DNA of 64,000 nt. Origin: Hyphomicrobiales bacterium (lineage in GTDB: Bacteria > Pseudomonadota > Alphaproteobacteria > Rhizobiales > Rhizobiaceae). This document shows positions 18,266 through 27,455 of the stretch, piece after piece. How positions within the stretch are numbered: position 1 is the stretch's first letter; each line of letters starts with the position of its first letter. The stretch covers positions 372,001 to 436,000 of the forward strand of contig UBNV01000010.1 in assembly GCA_900466945.1 (NCBI GenBank), read 5' to 3'. Made by a program: the position numbers and the translations under genes. The notes beneath the pieces are model-generated. The model was given only the letters and a program-made list of their open reading frames with translations. It made no database searches and had not been told where the DNA came from.

Positions 18266-19141
18266 TCAGGTCGTGCTGCGCGTGCGGGCGAGGCCCTGCT
18301 TTGCAGGTTCGTATTTGGGGTCGAGGCTCAGCGCATGGCTGTAGGACTTCGCAGCCCGTGCCTTGTCGCCGCGGCGTTCGTAAACGAGCGCCTGGTTCGC
18401 CCAGCTCTCGGCGATGTTCTTGTTCAGCTCGATTGCGAGGTTGAAGTCGGCGAATGCGTTTTCGTCATCGTTCAGCGCGATATAGGAGACGCCGCGGCCG
18501 TTATAGGGTTCCGGTGCGCGCGACGAGAGCGAGATGGCCTTCGAGAAGTCGTCGATCGCCTTGGCGTGATCTCCGCGCAGCTGATAGATCAGACCGCGAT
18601 TGTGGTAGGCGCGGCCGTCAGTGGTGTCCAGCTGGATGGCGCGGTTGAAGTCGCCGAAGGCTTCGTCGATGCGACCGGCCTGGCGGTAGATATTGCCGCG
18701 ACCGATATAGGCGACGTCGTAGTTCGGGTTGATCTTGAGCGCTGCATTGTAATCGGCCGCTGCTTCGACCGGCTTGCCCATGTTGCGGTAGACCAGTGCG
18801 CGGTTGGCATAGGCCTGGAAAAATTGCGGGTTGATCTGCAGGGCGGTGTTGAAATCGTCCAGCGCCTGCTTGAACTGGCCGGCACGACCATAGGCCGAAC
18901 CGCGCACATTGTACCCTTCCGGAGCGCGCGGATTAGACTGAATGACGGCCGTGAGGGAGGCGATGTTCTCGTCGGAACCCTGGGCACGATCGAGGCGGAT
19001 GACATCGGTCGTTTCTGTCGTCGTGGCGCAGCCTGCCAGCGTCAGGGCGGCGAGCAGGGCCACGGCAGAAGCCAGGCGGTGCTTGCGGTCGGTGTTGGAG
19101 GCAGTCGTCAGCACGGAGGTTTTCGTCATGAGGCGCATCAT
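18266..19141 (-). CDS. TPR-repeat lipoprotein
   Basis: The 291-residue protein has a lipoprotein signal: a hydrophobic stretch AVALLAALT followed by the lipobox LAGC near residue 38. The mature part is a chain of about six tetratricopeptide repeats, each of 34 residues, for example AEGYNVRGSAYGRAGQFKQ, AYANRALVYRNMGKPVEAA, AYIGRGNIYRQAGRIDEAF and AYHNRGLIYQLRGDHAKAI. It resembles NlpI-type scaffolds that hold envelope or peptidoglycan enzymes at a membrane. Start choice is uncertain: ATG at 19141 or the in-frame ATG at 19129 (MTKTSVLTT); neither has a strong ribosome site. It lies upstream of its terminator as a single gene. Confidence 0.9.
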   Translation of the reverse strand: MMRLMTKTSVLTTASNTDRKHRLASAVALLAALTLAGCATTTETTDVIRLDRAQGSDENIASLTAVIQSNPRAPEGYNVRGSAYGRAGQFKQALDDFNTALQINPQFFQAYANRALVYRNMGKPVEAAADYNAALKINPNYDVAYIGRGNIYRQAGRIDEAFGDFNRAIQLDTTDGRAYHNRGLIYQLRGDHAKAIDDFSKAISLSSRAPEPYNGRGVSYIALNDDENAFADFNLAIELNKNIAESWANQALVYERRGDKARAAKSYSHALSLDPKYEPAKQGLARTRSTT

Positions 19142-19266
19142 CCGGCCGCTGCCTGCGCCGCATCAGGCCTCAGACAGCGCAAGTTGGTGTTGGATATCAA
19201 AAGAGCGGCGGCGATTCGTTTCGCCCCCGCTCTCATTTCACAGGAAAACGTCCAAATCGGGGCCGA

Positions 19267-19491
19267 TCAACGACCGCGAGCAGCCGGCAGCAGGCCTTCG
19301 CGCTGCATCTTCTTACGCGCCAGCTTGCGGACGCGACGAACAGCCTCGGCCTTCTCGCGCGCACGCTTCTCGGACGGCTTTTCGAAGAAATCGTGCATCT
19401 TCATTTCGCGGAAGACACCTTCGCGCTGCAGCTTCTTCTTGAGAGCGCGGAGCGCCTGGTCAACGTTGTTGTCGCGGACTAGTACCTGCAC
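19267..19491 (-). CDS. rpsU: 30S ribosomal protein S21
   Basis: The 74-residue protein begins [19 protein letters not shown] and continues with [19 protein letters not shown] and a basic C-terminus, an unmistakable S21. The start is GTG at 19489-19491, because homologues begin exactly with QVLVRDN and AGGAACGGG precedes it. The longer frame to 19581 (beginning MRRAKQYAV) is not part of the protein. S21 binds the 30S platform near the anti-Shine-Dalgarno region and aids initiation. It is a single gene upstream of, and divergent from, the sarcosine oxidase operon. Confidence 0.95.
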   Translation of the reverse strand: MQVLVRDNNVDQALRALKKKLQREGVFREMKMHDFFEKPSEKRAREKAEAVRRVRKLARKKMQREGLLPAARGR

Positions 19492-19796
19492 GTTTATCCC
19501 GTTCCTTTGGTTGTTTGGGTTGGTCCTTCCGCCGATGCAGGTCACATCAACGGAAACAGCGTATTGCTTCGCGCGGCGCATGAGTCCGGCGATTAAGCGT
19601 GCGAATTACCAGAAGAGGTGGGTAAAGTCCATATGGCGCAGGGTTTCCGATCAATAAATTTCGACCCGCGAGAGCGGTTTTGGCGGGGTGTCGAAAGACG
19701 GATGACATTGCGTCGCAAAACGGACGTCATGGAGTGGGTTGATCTGCGACCTGTATAGTCCTACCCCAGTGCCTGAACCACAGGAGTTTAAGGCGA

Positions 19797-21050
19797 ATGC
19801 GCAAATATTCGGTCTTTGCCGTTGTCCGTGAGGCCATGCGTGCCCACAAAGGATGGGAGGCTCAGTGGGTCTCTCCCGAGCCGCGCCAGTCCTATGACGT
19901 GATCATCATCGGCGCCGGCGGCCATGGTCTGGGTGCCGCCTATTATCTGGCCAAGGAACACGGCATCACCAATGTCGCCGTGATCGAAAAGGGCTGGCTC
20001 GGCGGTGGCAATACCGGCCGTAACACGACGATCATCCGGTCCAACTATCTCTATGAAGAGAGCATGGACATCTACGAGCATTCGCTGAAGCTCTGGGAAG
20101 GTCTCTCTCAGGACCTCAATTATAATGTCATGTATTCGCCGCGCGGCGTAATGATGCTGTCGCACAATGTGCATGACCAGCAGTCGTTCAAGCGGCACGT
20201 GAATGCCAACAATCTCTACGGAATCGACAATGAATGGCTGACGCCGGAGCAGGCCAAGGCCTTCTGCCCGCCGCTCGACATCTCAAAGAATGCCCGCTAC
20301 CCGATCAATGGCGCAGCTCTTCAGCGTCGTGGCGGCACGGCCCGTCATGATGCGGTCGCCTGGGGTTATGCGCGCGCGGCGTCCGATCGCGGCGTGCATA
20401 TCATCCAAAACTGTGAAGTGACCGGCATCCGCCGTGGCCCGAATGGTGAAGTGACCGGCGTCGACACGACCAAGGGCTTCATCGGCGCGAAGAAGGTCGG
20501 TGTGTCCGCTGCCGGCCACTCCTCCGTCGTGATGGGCATGGCAGGCGTTCGCCTGCCGGTGCATTCGACGCCGCTGCAGGCGCTCGTCTCCGAGCCGCTG
20601 AAGCCGATCTTCCCTTGCGTGGTGATGTCGAACACGGTGCATGCCTATATCTCGCAGTCGGACAAGGGTGAGCTGGTCATTGGGGCCGGCACCGACCAGT
20701 ACAATTCCTACAGCCAGACCGGCGGCATGCAGATCATCACGCATACGCTCGATGCCATCTGCGAGCTCTTCCCGATGTTCCGTCGCGTCAAGATGATGCG
20801 CCAGTGGGGCGGGATCACCGACAACACGGCCGACCGTTCGCCAATCCAGAGCGTGACGCCGGTTCAGAACCTCTTCGTCAATGCCGGCTGGGGTACGGGT
20901 GGCTTCAAAGCGACGCCGGGGTCTGCCAACCTCTTCGCTCATCTCATCGCCAAGGGCGAGCCGCACCGGCTGGCCCAGGGTCTGACGCTCGACCGGTTCC
21001 GCACCGGCCGCCTCATCGACGAGGCAGCCGCCGCTGCCGTGGCGCACTGA
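19797..21050 (+). CDS. soxB: Sarcosine oxidase beta subunit
   Basis: The 417-residue flavoprotein has the dinucleotide loop DVIIIGAGGHGLGAAYYLAK (34-53) with the acidic end VIEKGWLGGGNTGRNT. RHDAVAWGYAR contains His184, which by analogy is the covalent FMN attachment site of heterotetrameric sarcosine oxidases. With the alpha, gamma and delta subunits it oxidises sarcosine to glycine. The product is H2O2 plus a methylene group that goes to tetrahydrofolate, or formaldehyde. The start at 19797 is preceded by ACAGGAG. It is the first gene of soxBDAG, all on the same strand with tiny gaps or overlaps. glyA, often upstream in other species, is absent here. Confidence 0.97.
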   Translation: MRKYSVFAVVREAMRAHKGWEAQWVSPEPRQSYDVIIIGAGGHGLGAAYYLAKEHGITNVAVIEKGWLGGGNTGRNTTIIRSNYLYEESMDIYEHSLKLWEGLSQDLNYNVMYSPRGVMMLSHNVHDQQSFKRHVNANNLYGIDNEWLTPEQAKAFCPPLDISKNARYPINGAALQRRGGTARHDAVAWGYARAASDRGVHIIQNCEVTGIRRGPNGEVTGVDTTKGFIGAKKVGVSAAGHSSVVMGMAGVRLPVHSTPLQALVSEPLKPIFPCVVMSNTVHAYISQSDKGELVIGAGTDQYNSYSQTGGMQIITHTLDAICELFPMFRRVKMMRQWGGITDNTADRSPIQSVTPVQNLFVNAGWGTGGFKATPGSANLFAHLIAKGEPHRLAQGLTLDRFRTGRLIDEAAAAAVAH

Positions 21051-21067
21051 ATTAGGGATCGTCCAAC

Positions 21068-21388
21068 ATGCTGGTCATCAAATGCCCGTATTGCGAAGAA
21101 GAGCGCGCAGAGCTCGAGTTTCGCGCCGCCGGTGAAGCGCATATCGCGCGCCCGGCAAACATCGCTTCGATCACGGACGAAGAGTTCGCCGATTACTTCT
21201 TTCTGCGCGACAACCCGAAGGGCCTGATCTTCGAACGCTGGCGCCATATCCATGGCTGCGGCCGCTTCTTCAACGCGGCCCGCGACACCATCTCCGACAA
21301 GATCCTGCTGACCTACAAGGCCGGTGAACCCATGCCCGATCCTGCAACACTGGTTGCCCCGTCTGCATCGAAGGGAGAAAAGGCATGA
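21068..21388 (+). CDS. soxD: Sarcosine oxidase delta subunit
   Basis: The 106-residue protein starts MLVIKCPYCEEERAELEF. The CxxC pair plus the later HIHGCGRFF supply the Cys/His ligands for the structural zinc of the delta subunit (two Cys, one His, one Cys). It stabilises the enzyme complex and has no catalytic role of its own. It lies 17 bases after soxB and overlaps the start of soxA by 4 bases (ATGA), so translation is coupled. Confidence 0.96.
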   Translation: MLVIKCPYCEEERAELEFRAAGEAHIARPANIASITDEEFADYFFLRDNPKGLIFERWRHIHGCGRFFNAARDTISDKILLTYKAGEPMPDPATLVAPSASKGEKA

Positions 21389-24378
21389 GCGCTGCCAACC
21401 GTATTCCCGGCAAGGGTCGCCTGACACCGGCGCTGACTGCCCGCTTCACCATCGATGGCCGTACGCTCACAGCTTACGAGGGTGACACCGTGGCCTCTGC
21501 CATGATCGCCAACGGCATGCATCTCGCCGGTCGCTCGTTCAAATATCACCGACCGCGCGGCATCCTGACATCAGGTCCGGAAGAGCCGAACGCGCTCCTC
21601 GACGTCTCGCGTGATGCCGCCCGCCGCCAGCCGAATGTGCGGGCGACCGTGCAGGAAGTCTTCGACGGGATGAAGATCGAGACGCAGAACCGCTGGCCGT
21701 CGCTGTCGCTCGACATCGGCGAGGTAAACAACCTGCTCTCGCCCTTCTTTGCCGCCGGCTTCTACTACAAGACCTTCATGTGGCCGAAGGCCGCCTGGCA
21801 CCAGATCTATGAACCCTTCATCCGTCGCGCCGCCGGTCTCGGCCATGCGCCGAAGGAAGCCGATCCGGATCATTACGCCAACCGCTATGCGCATTGCGAC
21901 GTGCTGGTGATTGGTGGCGGTGCCGCCGGTCTCGCGTCGGCGCTCGCCGCCGCCCAGACGGGCGTGCGCGTCATGATCGTTGACGAACAGCCGCAAATGG
22001 GCGGTGCCTTCCACTTCGATACCGGTGCGACCGTCGACGGCCAGAGCGGCTGGGACTGGGCGCAAGCGACTGTTGCGAAGCTGAAGGGCATGTCCAACGT
22101 CACCGTTCTGTCGCGCACGACCGCATTCGGGTATCACAACCACAATTACGTGGCGCTGGTCGAACGCGTCACCGACCATATCGCCAAGCCGTCGAAGAAC
22201 CAGCCGCGCGAGCGGCTGTGGCAGGTCCGTGCCAAGCGCGTTGTTTTCGCCAGCGGTTCGATCGAGCGTCATATGGTGTTCGCCAACAATGACCGTCCCG
22301 GCATCATGCTCGCCTCTGCCGGCCGCACCTATCTCAACCATTTTGGCGTGGCCGTCGGTGCCAAGGTCGGCGTCTACACGGCGCATGACTCGGCCTATGA
22401 AGCGGCAATCGATCTGAAGAAGGCGGGTGTCTCGGTGCCTGTCATTGTCGATGCGCGCGAAAAGCCGGGTGAGGGCGTCCTCGCCCAGGCCCGTGCGCTG
22501 GGCATCGAAGTGCTAACCGGCCATGGTGTGGTCGATACAGCAGGCCGCCTGCGTGTCCGCTCGATCACCGTTCGCCGCAATGGCGGCGGTTCCACCCGCA
22601 AGATCGAGGTCGATGCGCTCTTGATGTCGGCCGGCTGGACGCCGTCGGTGCACATGTTCTCGCAGTCGCGTGGCAAGCTGAAATATGATGCGGCCAATGA
22701 CCGCTTCCTGCCTGATGTCTATGTGCAGGATTGCGTCTCCGTCGGCGGCTGCAACGGCACTGACGACCTGCAGGCGCTGCTTGACGAGGCGACGGCTGCC
22801 GGTCTCGCCTCGGCCAAGGCTGCGGGTGCGACTGAGACGCAAGCCGTCTCGCTGTCCGGTGCGAATGCACACGCCTGGACCGGCGGCATGATCGGCGCTG
22901 CCGAAGGCGCTGGTCGCGAAGACAACGTGAAGGCTTTCGTCGATTTCCAGCACGATGTCTGCGCCAAGGACATTCGACTGGCCGTACGCGAAGGCATGCA
23001 TTCGATCGAGCATATCAAGCGCTTCACCACGAACGGCATGGCCTCCGACCAGGGCAAGCTTTCCAACATGCATGGCCTCGCCATTGCGGCGGAAGTGCTC
23101 GGCAAGGAAATCCCGCAGGTCGGTCTCACCACCTTCCGTGCGCCCTATACGCCTGTCACCTTCGGCACGCTGATCAACCATTCGCGCGATGCGCTGTTTG
23201 ATCCGACCCGCAAGACGCCGATGCATGCCTACGAAGTGTCCCAGGGCGCTGTCTATGAAGATGTCGGCAACTGGAAGCGCGCCTGGTATTACCCGAAGCC
23301 CGGCGAGGACATGCATGCTTCGGTCAACCGTGAATGCAAGACGGTGCGCGACGCAGCCGGCGTGTTCAATGCCTCGACACTCGGCAAGATCGAGGTTGTC
23401 GGTCCCGATGCAGCCGAATTCCTCAACCTCATGTATACCAATGCCTGGGACACGCTGAAGCCGGGCAAGGCGCGTTACGGCATCATGACCCGCGAAGACG
23501 GCTTCATCTATGACGATGGCGTCGTCGGGCGTCTGGCCGAGGATCGCTTCCATGTGACCACCACGACGGGCGGTGCGCCGCGCGTCATGCATCATATGGA
23601 AGACTATCTGCAGACGGAATTCCCGCATCTGAAGGTCTGGCTCACCTCGACCACCGAACAATGGGCGGTCATTGCCGTCCAGGGTCCGAAGGCGCGCGAC
23701 ATCATCGCGCCTTTCGTCGAGGGCATCGACATCTCGAACGAGGCCTTCCCGCATATGAGCGTGGCCGAAGGCAAGTTCTGCGGCGTGCCGACACGGCTCT
23801 TCCGCGTGTCGTTCACCGGCGAACTCGGCTTCGAAGTCAACGTGCCCGCCGATTTCGGCGCTGACGTCTTCCGTCAGATCTGGGAACGCGCCCAATCGCT
23901 CGGCGCCTGCCTCTACGGTACCGAGACCATGCACGTGCTGCGCGCCGAGAAGGGCTATATCATCGTCGGTCAGGACACCGACGGCACGCTGACGGCTGAT
24001 GATGCTGGCCTCTCCTGGGCGGTGTCGAAGAAGAAGACCGACTTTGTCGGCATTCGCGGCATGAAGCGGCCTGATCTGGTCAAGGAAGGCCGCAAGCAGT
24101 TGGTCGGGCTTTTGACCAAGGACCCGAACGAAGTCCTCGAGGAAGGCGGCCAGATCGTCGCCGATCCGAACCAGCCGAAGCCGATGACCATGCTTGGCCA
24201 CATCACCTCGTCCTACTGGTCGGAAAACCTCGGGCGGTCCATCGCGATCGCCATGGTGGCCGGTGGCCGCGCACGGATGGGCGAGACGCTCTATGTGCCG
24301 ATGAAGGACAAGACCATCGCGGTCGAAGTGACCGATATGGTGTTCGTTGACAAGGAAGGAGGCCGCATCCATGGCTGA
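21385..24378 (+). CDS. soxA: Sarcosine oxidase alpha subunit
   Basis: The 997-residue protein is built in the usual order. An N-terminal ferredoxin-like (Fer2_4) region comes first, with TAYEGDTVASAMIANG and HRPRGILTSGPEEPNA. A Rossmann NAD-binding part follows (DVLVIGGGAAGLASALAAAQTG, about 170-195, ending VDEQPQMGG). The C-terminal half, from about residue 590, is a GcvT-like folate-binding domain (GVFNASTLGKIEVVGPDAAEFLN, and TGELGFEVNVP). The folate domain accepts the one-carbon unit released by sarcosine oxidation. The gene overlaps soxD by 4 bases and soxG by 8 bases. Length and domain order match the family. Confidence 0.97.
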   Translation: MSAANRIPGKGRLTPALTARFTIDGRTLTAYEGDTVASAMIANGMHLAGRSFKYHRPRGILTSGPEEPNALLDVSRDAARRQPNVRATVQEVFDGMKIETQNRWPSLSLDIGEVNNLLSPFFAAGFYYKTFMWPKAAWHQIYEPFIRRAAGLGHAPKEADPDHYANRYAHCDVLVIGGGAAGLASALAAAQTGVRVMIVDEQPQMGGAFHFDTGATVDGQSGWDWAQATVAKLKGMSNVTVLSRTTAFGYHNHNYVALVERVTDHIAKPSKNQPRERLWQVRAKRVVFASGSIERHMVFANNDRPGIMLASAGRTYLNHFGVAVGAKVGVYTAHDSAYEAAIDLKKAGVSVPVIVDAREKPGEGVLAQARALGIEVLTGHGVVDTAGRLRVRSITVRRNGGGSTRKIEVDALLMSAGWTPSVHMFSQSRGKLKYDAANDRFLPDVYVQDCVSVGGCNGTDDLQALLDEATAAGLASAKAAGATETQAVSLSGANAHAWTGGMIGAAEGAGREDNVKAFVDFQHDVCAKDIRLAVREGMHSIEHIKRFTTNGMASDQGKLSNMHGLAIAAEVLGKEIPQVGLTTFRAPYTPVTFGTLINHSRDALFDPTRKTPMHAYEVSQGAVYEDVGNWKRAWYYPKPGEDMHASVNRECKTVRDAAGVFNASTLGKIEVVGPDAAEFLNLMYTNAWDTLKPGKARYGIMTREDGFIYDDGVVGRLAEDRFHVTTTTGGAPRVMHHMEDYLQTEFPHLKVWLTSTTEQWAVIAVQGPKARDIIAPFVEGIDISNEAFPHMSVAEGKFCGVPTRLFRVSFTGELGFEVNVPADFGADVFRQIWERAQSLGACLYGTETMHVLRAEKGYIIVGQDTDGTLTADDAGLSWAVSKKKTDFVGIRGMKRPDLVKEGRKQLVGLLTKDPNEVLEEGGQIVADPNQPKPMTMLGHITSSYWSENLGRSIAIAMVAGGRARMGETLYVPMKDKTIAVEVTDMVFVDKEGGRIHG

Positions 24379-24925
24379 TACGTTTACCGCAGAGCGCAAG
24401 ACGGTCCTGTCCGGCTTCCACGGCGGCAGCGCCAAGGTTCGCCTCACCCCGGCGATCCCCGCAACCCGCGTGTCGCTTCGTGCGGGCGCCGATGCCCTGA
24501 CAGGTCTCTCCAAGACGCTGGGGCTGAAGTTGCCGACAAAGCCGAAGACTTCGGCCTCGGCCAAGGGCCGCACGGCTTTCTGGATCGGTCCGGACGAGTG
24601 GTTCCTGATCGATGAGAAGGGTGACGCGCTGATGGCCGATTGTGCGGGCTCCGGCGTCGTTCACTCGGCGACCGACATCTCCCATCGCAACACCGCGATC
24701 ATTGTCTCGGGGCCGGCTGCCGCCGATACGATCAACAGCGCCTCGCCGCTCGATCTCTCGCTTGCCGCCTTCCCGGTTGGTGCCGTCACCCGCTCGGTCT
24801 TCGGCAAGATCGAGATCATCCTCTACCGTGCCGAGGAAGAGACGTTCCGCGTCGAATGCTGGCGGTCCTTTGCGGAGTATGCGTTTGGCATGCTCGCCGA
24901 GGGCGCGGAGGATGCCTCGCTCTGA
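24371..24925 (+). CDS. soxG: Sarcosine oxidase gamma subunit
   Basis: The start is ATG at 24371 because AAGGAGGCCGCATCC precedes it; the frame is open from 24347 but that part is inside soxA. The 184-residue protein has a GcvT-like fold, recognisable by FWIGPDEWFLID, VHSATDISHRNTAIIVSGPAAADTI and SVFGKIEIILYR...FRVECWRSFAEY. It packs with the alpha subunit in the heterotetramer. The soxA stop lies 8 bases inside the gene, so expression is coupled. A good terminator closes the operon 28 bases later. Confidence 0.95.
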   Translation: MADTFTAERKTVLSGFHGGSAKVRLTPAIPATRVSLRAGADALTGLSKTLGLKLPTKPKTSASAKGRTAFWIGPDEWFLIDEKGDALMADCAGSGVVHSATDISHRNTAIIVSGPAAADTINSASPLDLSLAAFPVGAVTRSVFGKIEIILYRAEEETFRVECWRSFAEYAFGMLAEGAEDASL

Positions 24926-24953
24926 GGGGCAGGTCTTTTGAAGGGGTTTGTGG

Positions 24954-24977
24954 AGGCCGGGGTGACCCGGCCTTTTT
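24954..24977 (+). terminator. Terminator of the soxBDAG operon
   Basis: A perfect 8-base stem AGGCCGGG/CCCGGCCT with a GTGA tetraloop is followed by TTTT. Confidence 0.9.
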
Positions 24978-25192
24978 CGTGTTTGATGGTGGATGTGGCG
25001 CAAGCGCTGCTGCGCGGCTCCAAAGTTTACGTGTTCATGGCCCAGAGATCAGAGAGTGCGTGGCCGATTGGTTGCGGACTAGCGGGGAGCAATGCCCAAG
25101 CGGCAAGCGAATTTTCGCTTACACCGCTTAAGTCCCGGCGCTTTCGGCCCGAAGCAGTCATCTCCTCACTCTCGATATCGTAGGTAGAACCC

Positions 25193-25597
25193 TTAAGCTG
25201 CTCCATTGATCTCGACGACATTTAAGTCGGGGTCGCGGAGATAGAGTTGCGGGAAACCAGCCAGGCCAGTACGGGAAACCAGCAGGTGCTTGGGATCGTC
25301 TTCGGGTAGGTCCTCACGGAAGCCAAGGGCCGCGAGGTGTTCGAGAGTGGCTTCGAAATCATCGGTCCGGAACGCGAAGTGCCAGTCGTTGCGGTCAACA
25401 TTTATTCGTTGGCGGAACGTGCCTTCCGGATATACGACGAGGTGGACTTGCAGGCTGCCGCAGGCGAGCCATGCTCCCCCTACCGGGAAGTCAGGTCGAG
25501 GGATTTCAGATAGGCCGAATAGCTCGCAATAAAACGGAAGTGATTTTCGCAGATCAGCGGTAATGATCGACACATGGTGCAGGGTAAGCGTTGGCAT
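25193..25597 (-). CDS. VOC-superfamily (glyoxalase/bleomycin-resistance-like) protein
   Basis: The 134-residue protein has the paired beta-alpha-beta-beta-beta units of the vicinal oxygen chelate fold. Metal-ligand candidates are His at LHHVSIITADLRKSLPFYCELFG, the second-unit His in DWHFAFRTDDF, and Glu in DPDLNVVEIN at the C-terminus. VOC proteins include glyoxalase I, dioxygenases and fosfomycin or bleomycin resistance proteins; the reaction here is unknown. It is on the opposite strand from the sox operon and follows the DUF2332 gene after a 192-base gap. No evidence for an operon. Confidence 0.85.
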   Translation of the reverse strand: MPTLTLHHVSIITADLRKSLPFYCELFGLSEIPRPDFPVGGAWLACGSLQVHLVVYPEGTFRQRINVDRNDWHFAFRTDDFEATLEHLAALGFREDLPEDDPKHLLVSRTGLAGFPQLYLRDPDLNVVEINGAA

Positions 25598-25789
25598 GTC
25601 TGTCCCCCCAAAGAACCTCCGCGCGAGCCTAAAATAGCGAAACCGTAGTCAAACACCAAAGGCCGCTTGCTGGAATAGCACCTCTCATGGCTATGGGCCG
25701 AAAATGAAGGCGCGAAGCTTACCCGGCGGCATTACGCCGCCAATCTCCGGTATCCGCAGAGAGCGGATGTAGGGGCGGCTACCTTCAAC

Positions 25790-26857
25790 TCAAGCGGATG
25801 AGACTTCCCACCCCTCCCACTTCACCCACCGCCCGTGAAAATCCGCCCGACCGATCTCGCGGGTTTCACCTGTCGGCCACAATGTGAGCAAGATCGCGGC
25901 CCCCTCTGGCTTGCCGTCGGCCTCCAGCTGCAGGCGGGCCAGCGGTGCGTCCTCGGTTGCGCGGGTGCCGGCTTCTGCGATCAGCGCCTCGCCTTCGGCC
26001 TTCAGGGCCGGCGGCAGATATTGCCAGGCGATGGTGTGGTAGATCACATGTGCCATATCCCGGCGCGGTGTCGCGAGACGATGCCGCAGCCAGTCGATGG
26101 CGTCAGCCTTTTCTACCTGCAAGCCGTTTTCGGCGGCCATGGCGAGCGCTGCTGCGGTGCGGTCGAGGCGGTCCTGCTGGTCGGCCCAGATATAGGAGAA
26201 GAGCCGCAGGCGATCGTCTTCGGAGGACGGGTCGAGCGGGTTCAGATCACAGCCGGCGCGTTCGGCGACTTCGATAGCGGCCTGCGGTGGTGGCGGGCCT
26301 TCCCAGCGCGGGGCGAGGTTGACCGACGAGCCGTGGCCCCAACTCCTGTCTCCGAGCCGGTAGGTGTAGCGGTCCCATTGCAGGTTCAGCCCGGCGCTGG
26401 CGCCGACTTCCGAAAGGATCAGTGGCTTCTCAGTCAATGCCGCGACCGTCAGGAAGCCTGGCAAGAGGGCAGAGGAGCGACGCACCTCGTTGGTCTGTGG
26501 GGGCGATTTCAGTCGGTCGAGGATAAAGGCCTCGTCGCGCCGCAAGGCGACCTCTACGGCCGCCCAGAGTATGTCGTCATCGACGGTCTGCGGCGGGTAG
26601 ACGGCGCGAAGTGCGGAGTCCAGCCCGGAGCGGACCAGAGCATGCAGTGTACCTGCAAGGCGAAGCGCAAGGGCGTCGCCAGTACCATCGGGGATTCCCT
26701 GCCATCCCAAGATTTTGGCGCCGACCGGTGTGTTCGCGGTCAGCCGATCCGCCGACAGGGTGCAGAGGCGGGCAGTGAAGGGCGAGCCAAGATCTTCGCA
26801 GGCCTTGGCCTGACGGTGAAAGCTCCGCCGGATGACTTCAGCGCTATCGTCGGTCAT
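25790..26857 (-). CDS. DUF2332 family protein
   Basis: The 355-residue protein starts MTDDSAEVIRRSFHRQA, matching the beginning of DUF2332 proteins (xxFxxQAxxCxxLGSPF). The family appears in actinobacteria and rhizobia. Recognisable blocks are SPFTARLCTLSADRL, LSEVGASAGLNLQWDRYTYRLG (a glycine-rich loop that resembles a nucleotide or SAM-binding loop), and DMAHVIYHTIAWQYLPP near the C-terminus. A methyltransferase-like fold is possible from the glycine-rich block but is not established. A GGCGGC-attac-GCCGCC hairpin lies just past its end (25725-25741). It starts 20 bases after the end of the MaoC gene, so the two probably form an operon. Confidence 0.75.
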   Translation of the reverse strand: MTDDSAEVIRRSFHRQAKACEDLGSPFTARLCTLSADRLTANTPVGAKILGWQGIPDGTGDALALRLAGTLHALVRSGLDSALRAVYPPQTVDDDILWAAVEVALRRDEAFILDRLKSPPQTNEVRRSSALLPGFLTVAALTEKPLILSEVGASAGLNLQWDRYTYRLGDRSWGHGSSVNLAPRWEGPPPPQAAIEVAERAGCDLNPLDPSSEDDRLRLFSYIWADQQDRLDRTAAALAMAAENGLQVEKADAIDWLRHRLATPRRDMAHVIYHTIAWQYLPPALKAEGEALIAEAGTRATEDAPLARLQLEADGKPEGAAILLTLWPTGETREIGRADFHGRWVKWEGWEVSSA

Positions 26858-26877
26858 GGCTGCTCTCGTTTGTCGTG

Positions 26878-27366
26878 TCAGACGTTGTCCGGCCTGTCCT
26901 TTGGGTCGAACTGTGAAATGGTGATCCAGTCTGCGGTCAGCGCCGGCTTGCGCTCACCCTCAATTTCGACTGTCACCGCATAGGTGAGCATCAACATGCC
27001 TGCCCCGCGGAAACGTGCGGCGGCGAGCTTGAAGGATCCCCGGATGCGCTTTCCGGTTTTTACGGGGGACATGAAGCGCAGCTTTTCGAAGCCGTAATTG
27101 ATGCCCAGCGTCTGTTCGCGGATCTTCGGCAGGCAGTTGTAGTTCATCGCGGACAGCAGCGAGACGGTCAGGAAACCATGTGCGATCGTGCCGCCGAAAG
27201 GGGTCTCGGCCGCAGCCCGCACGGGGTCGGTATGGATGAACTGGTGATCCATGGTGGCGCCGGCAAAGGCGTCGATCATCGCCTGGTCGACGGTGATCCA
27301 GTCCGATACGCCGACAATGGTGCCAACGAGGCCCGGCACGTCCTTGAGTGAAATCTCTTGCGGCAT
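26878..27366 (-). CDS. NodN-like MaoC-family dehydratase
   Basis: The start chosen is ATG at 27364-27366 (MPQEISLKDVPGLVG, 162 residues); the upstream extension to 27537 shows no family resemblance. It has the hot-dog fold catalytic block of MaoC/NodN proteins: DAFAGATMDHQFIHTDPVRA, then GGTIAHGFLTVSLL. The catalytic Asp-His pair is present in MDHQFIH, with Met where the family usually has Gly. Such enzymes hydrate or dehydrate enoyl-CoA or related thioesters; NodN is the rhizobial nodulation homologue, but this copy is not in a nod cluster. It lies 89 bases after glgX. Confidence 0.88.
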   Translation of the reverse strand: MPQEISLKDVPGLVGTIVGVSDWITVDQAMIDAFAGATMDHQFIHTDPVRAAAETPFGGTIAHGFLTVSLLSAMNYNCLPKIREQTLGINYGFEKLRFMSPVKTGKRIRGSFKLAAARFRGAGMLMLTYAVTVEIEGERKPALTADWITISQFDPKDRPDNV

Positions 27367-27455
27367 GAAAAGAACCCGATCCTTCAATAATTCCCGCAAG
27401 CTACAGCCGCTTGGTGTCAGGCGGAATAGGGTTCGGTCACAGATCTGCGAGAATT

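Noticed and set aside
22513..24573. Long minus-strand open frame opposite soxA
   Set aside because: Same codon-bias shadow; soxA on the plus strand has complete domains and coupled neighbours.
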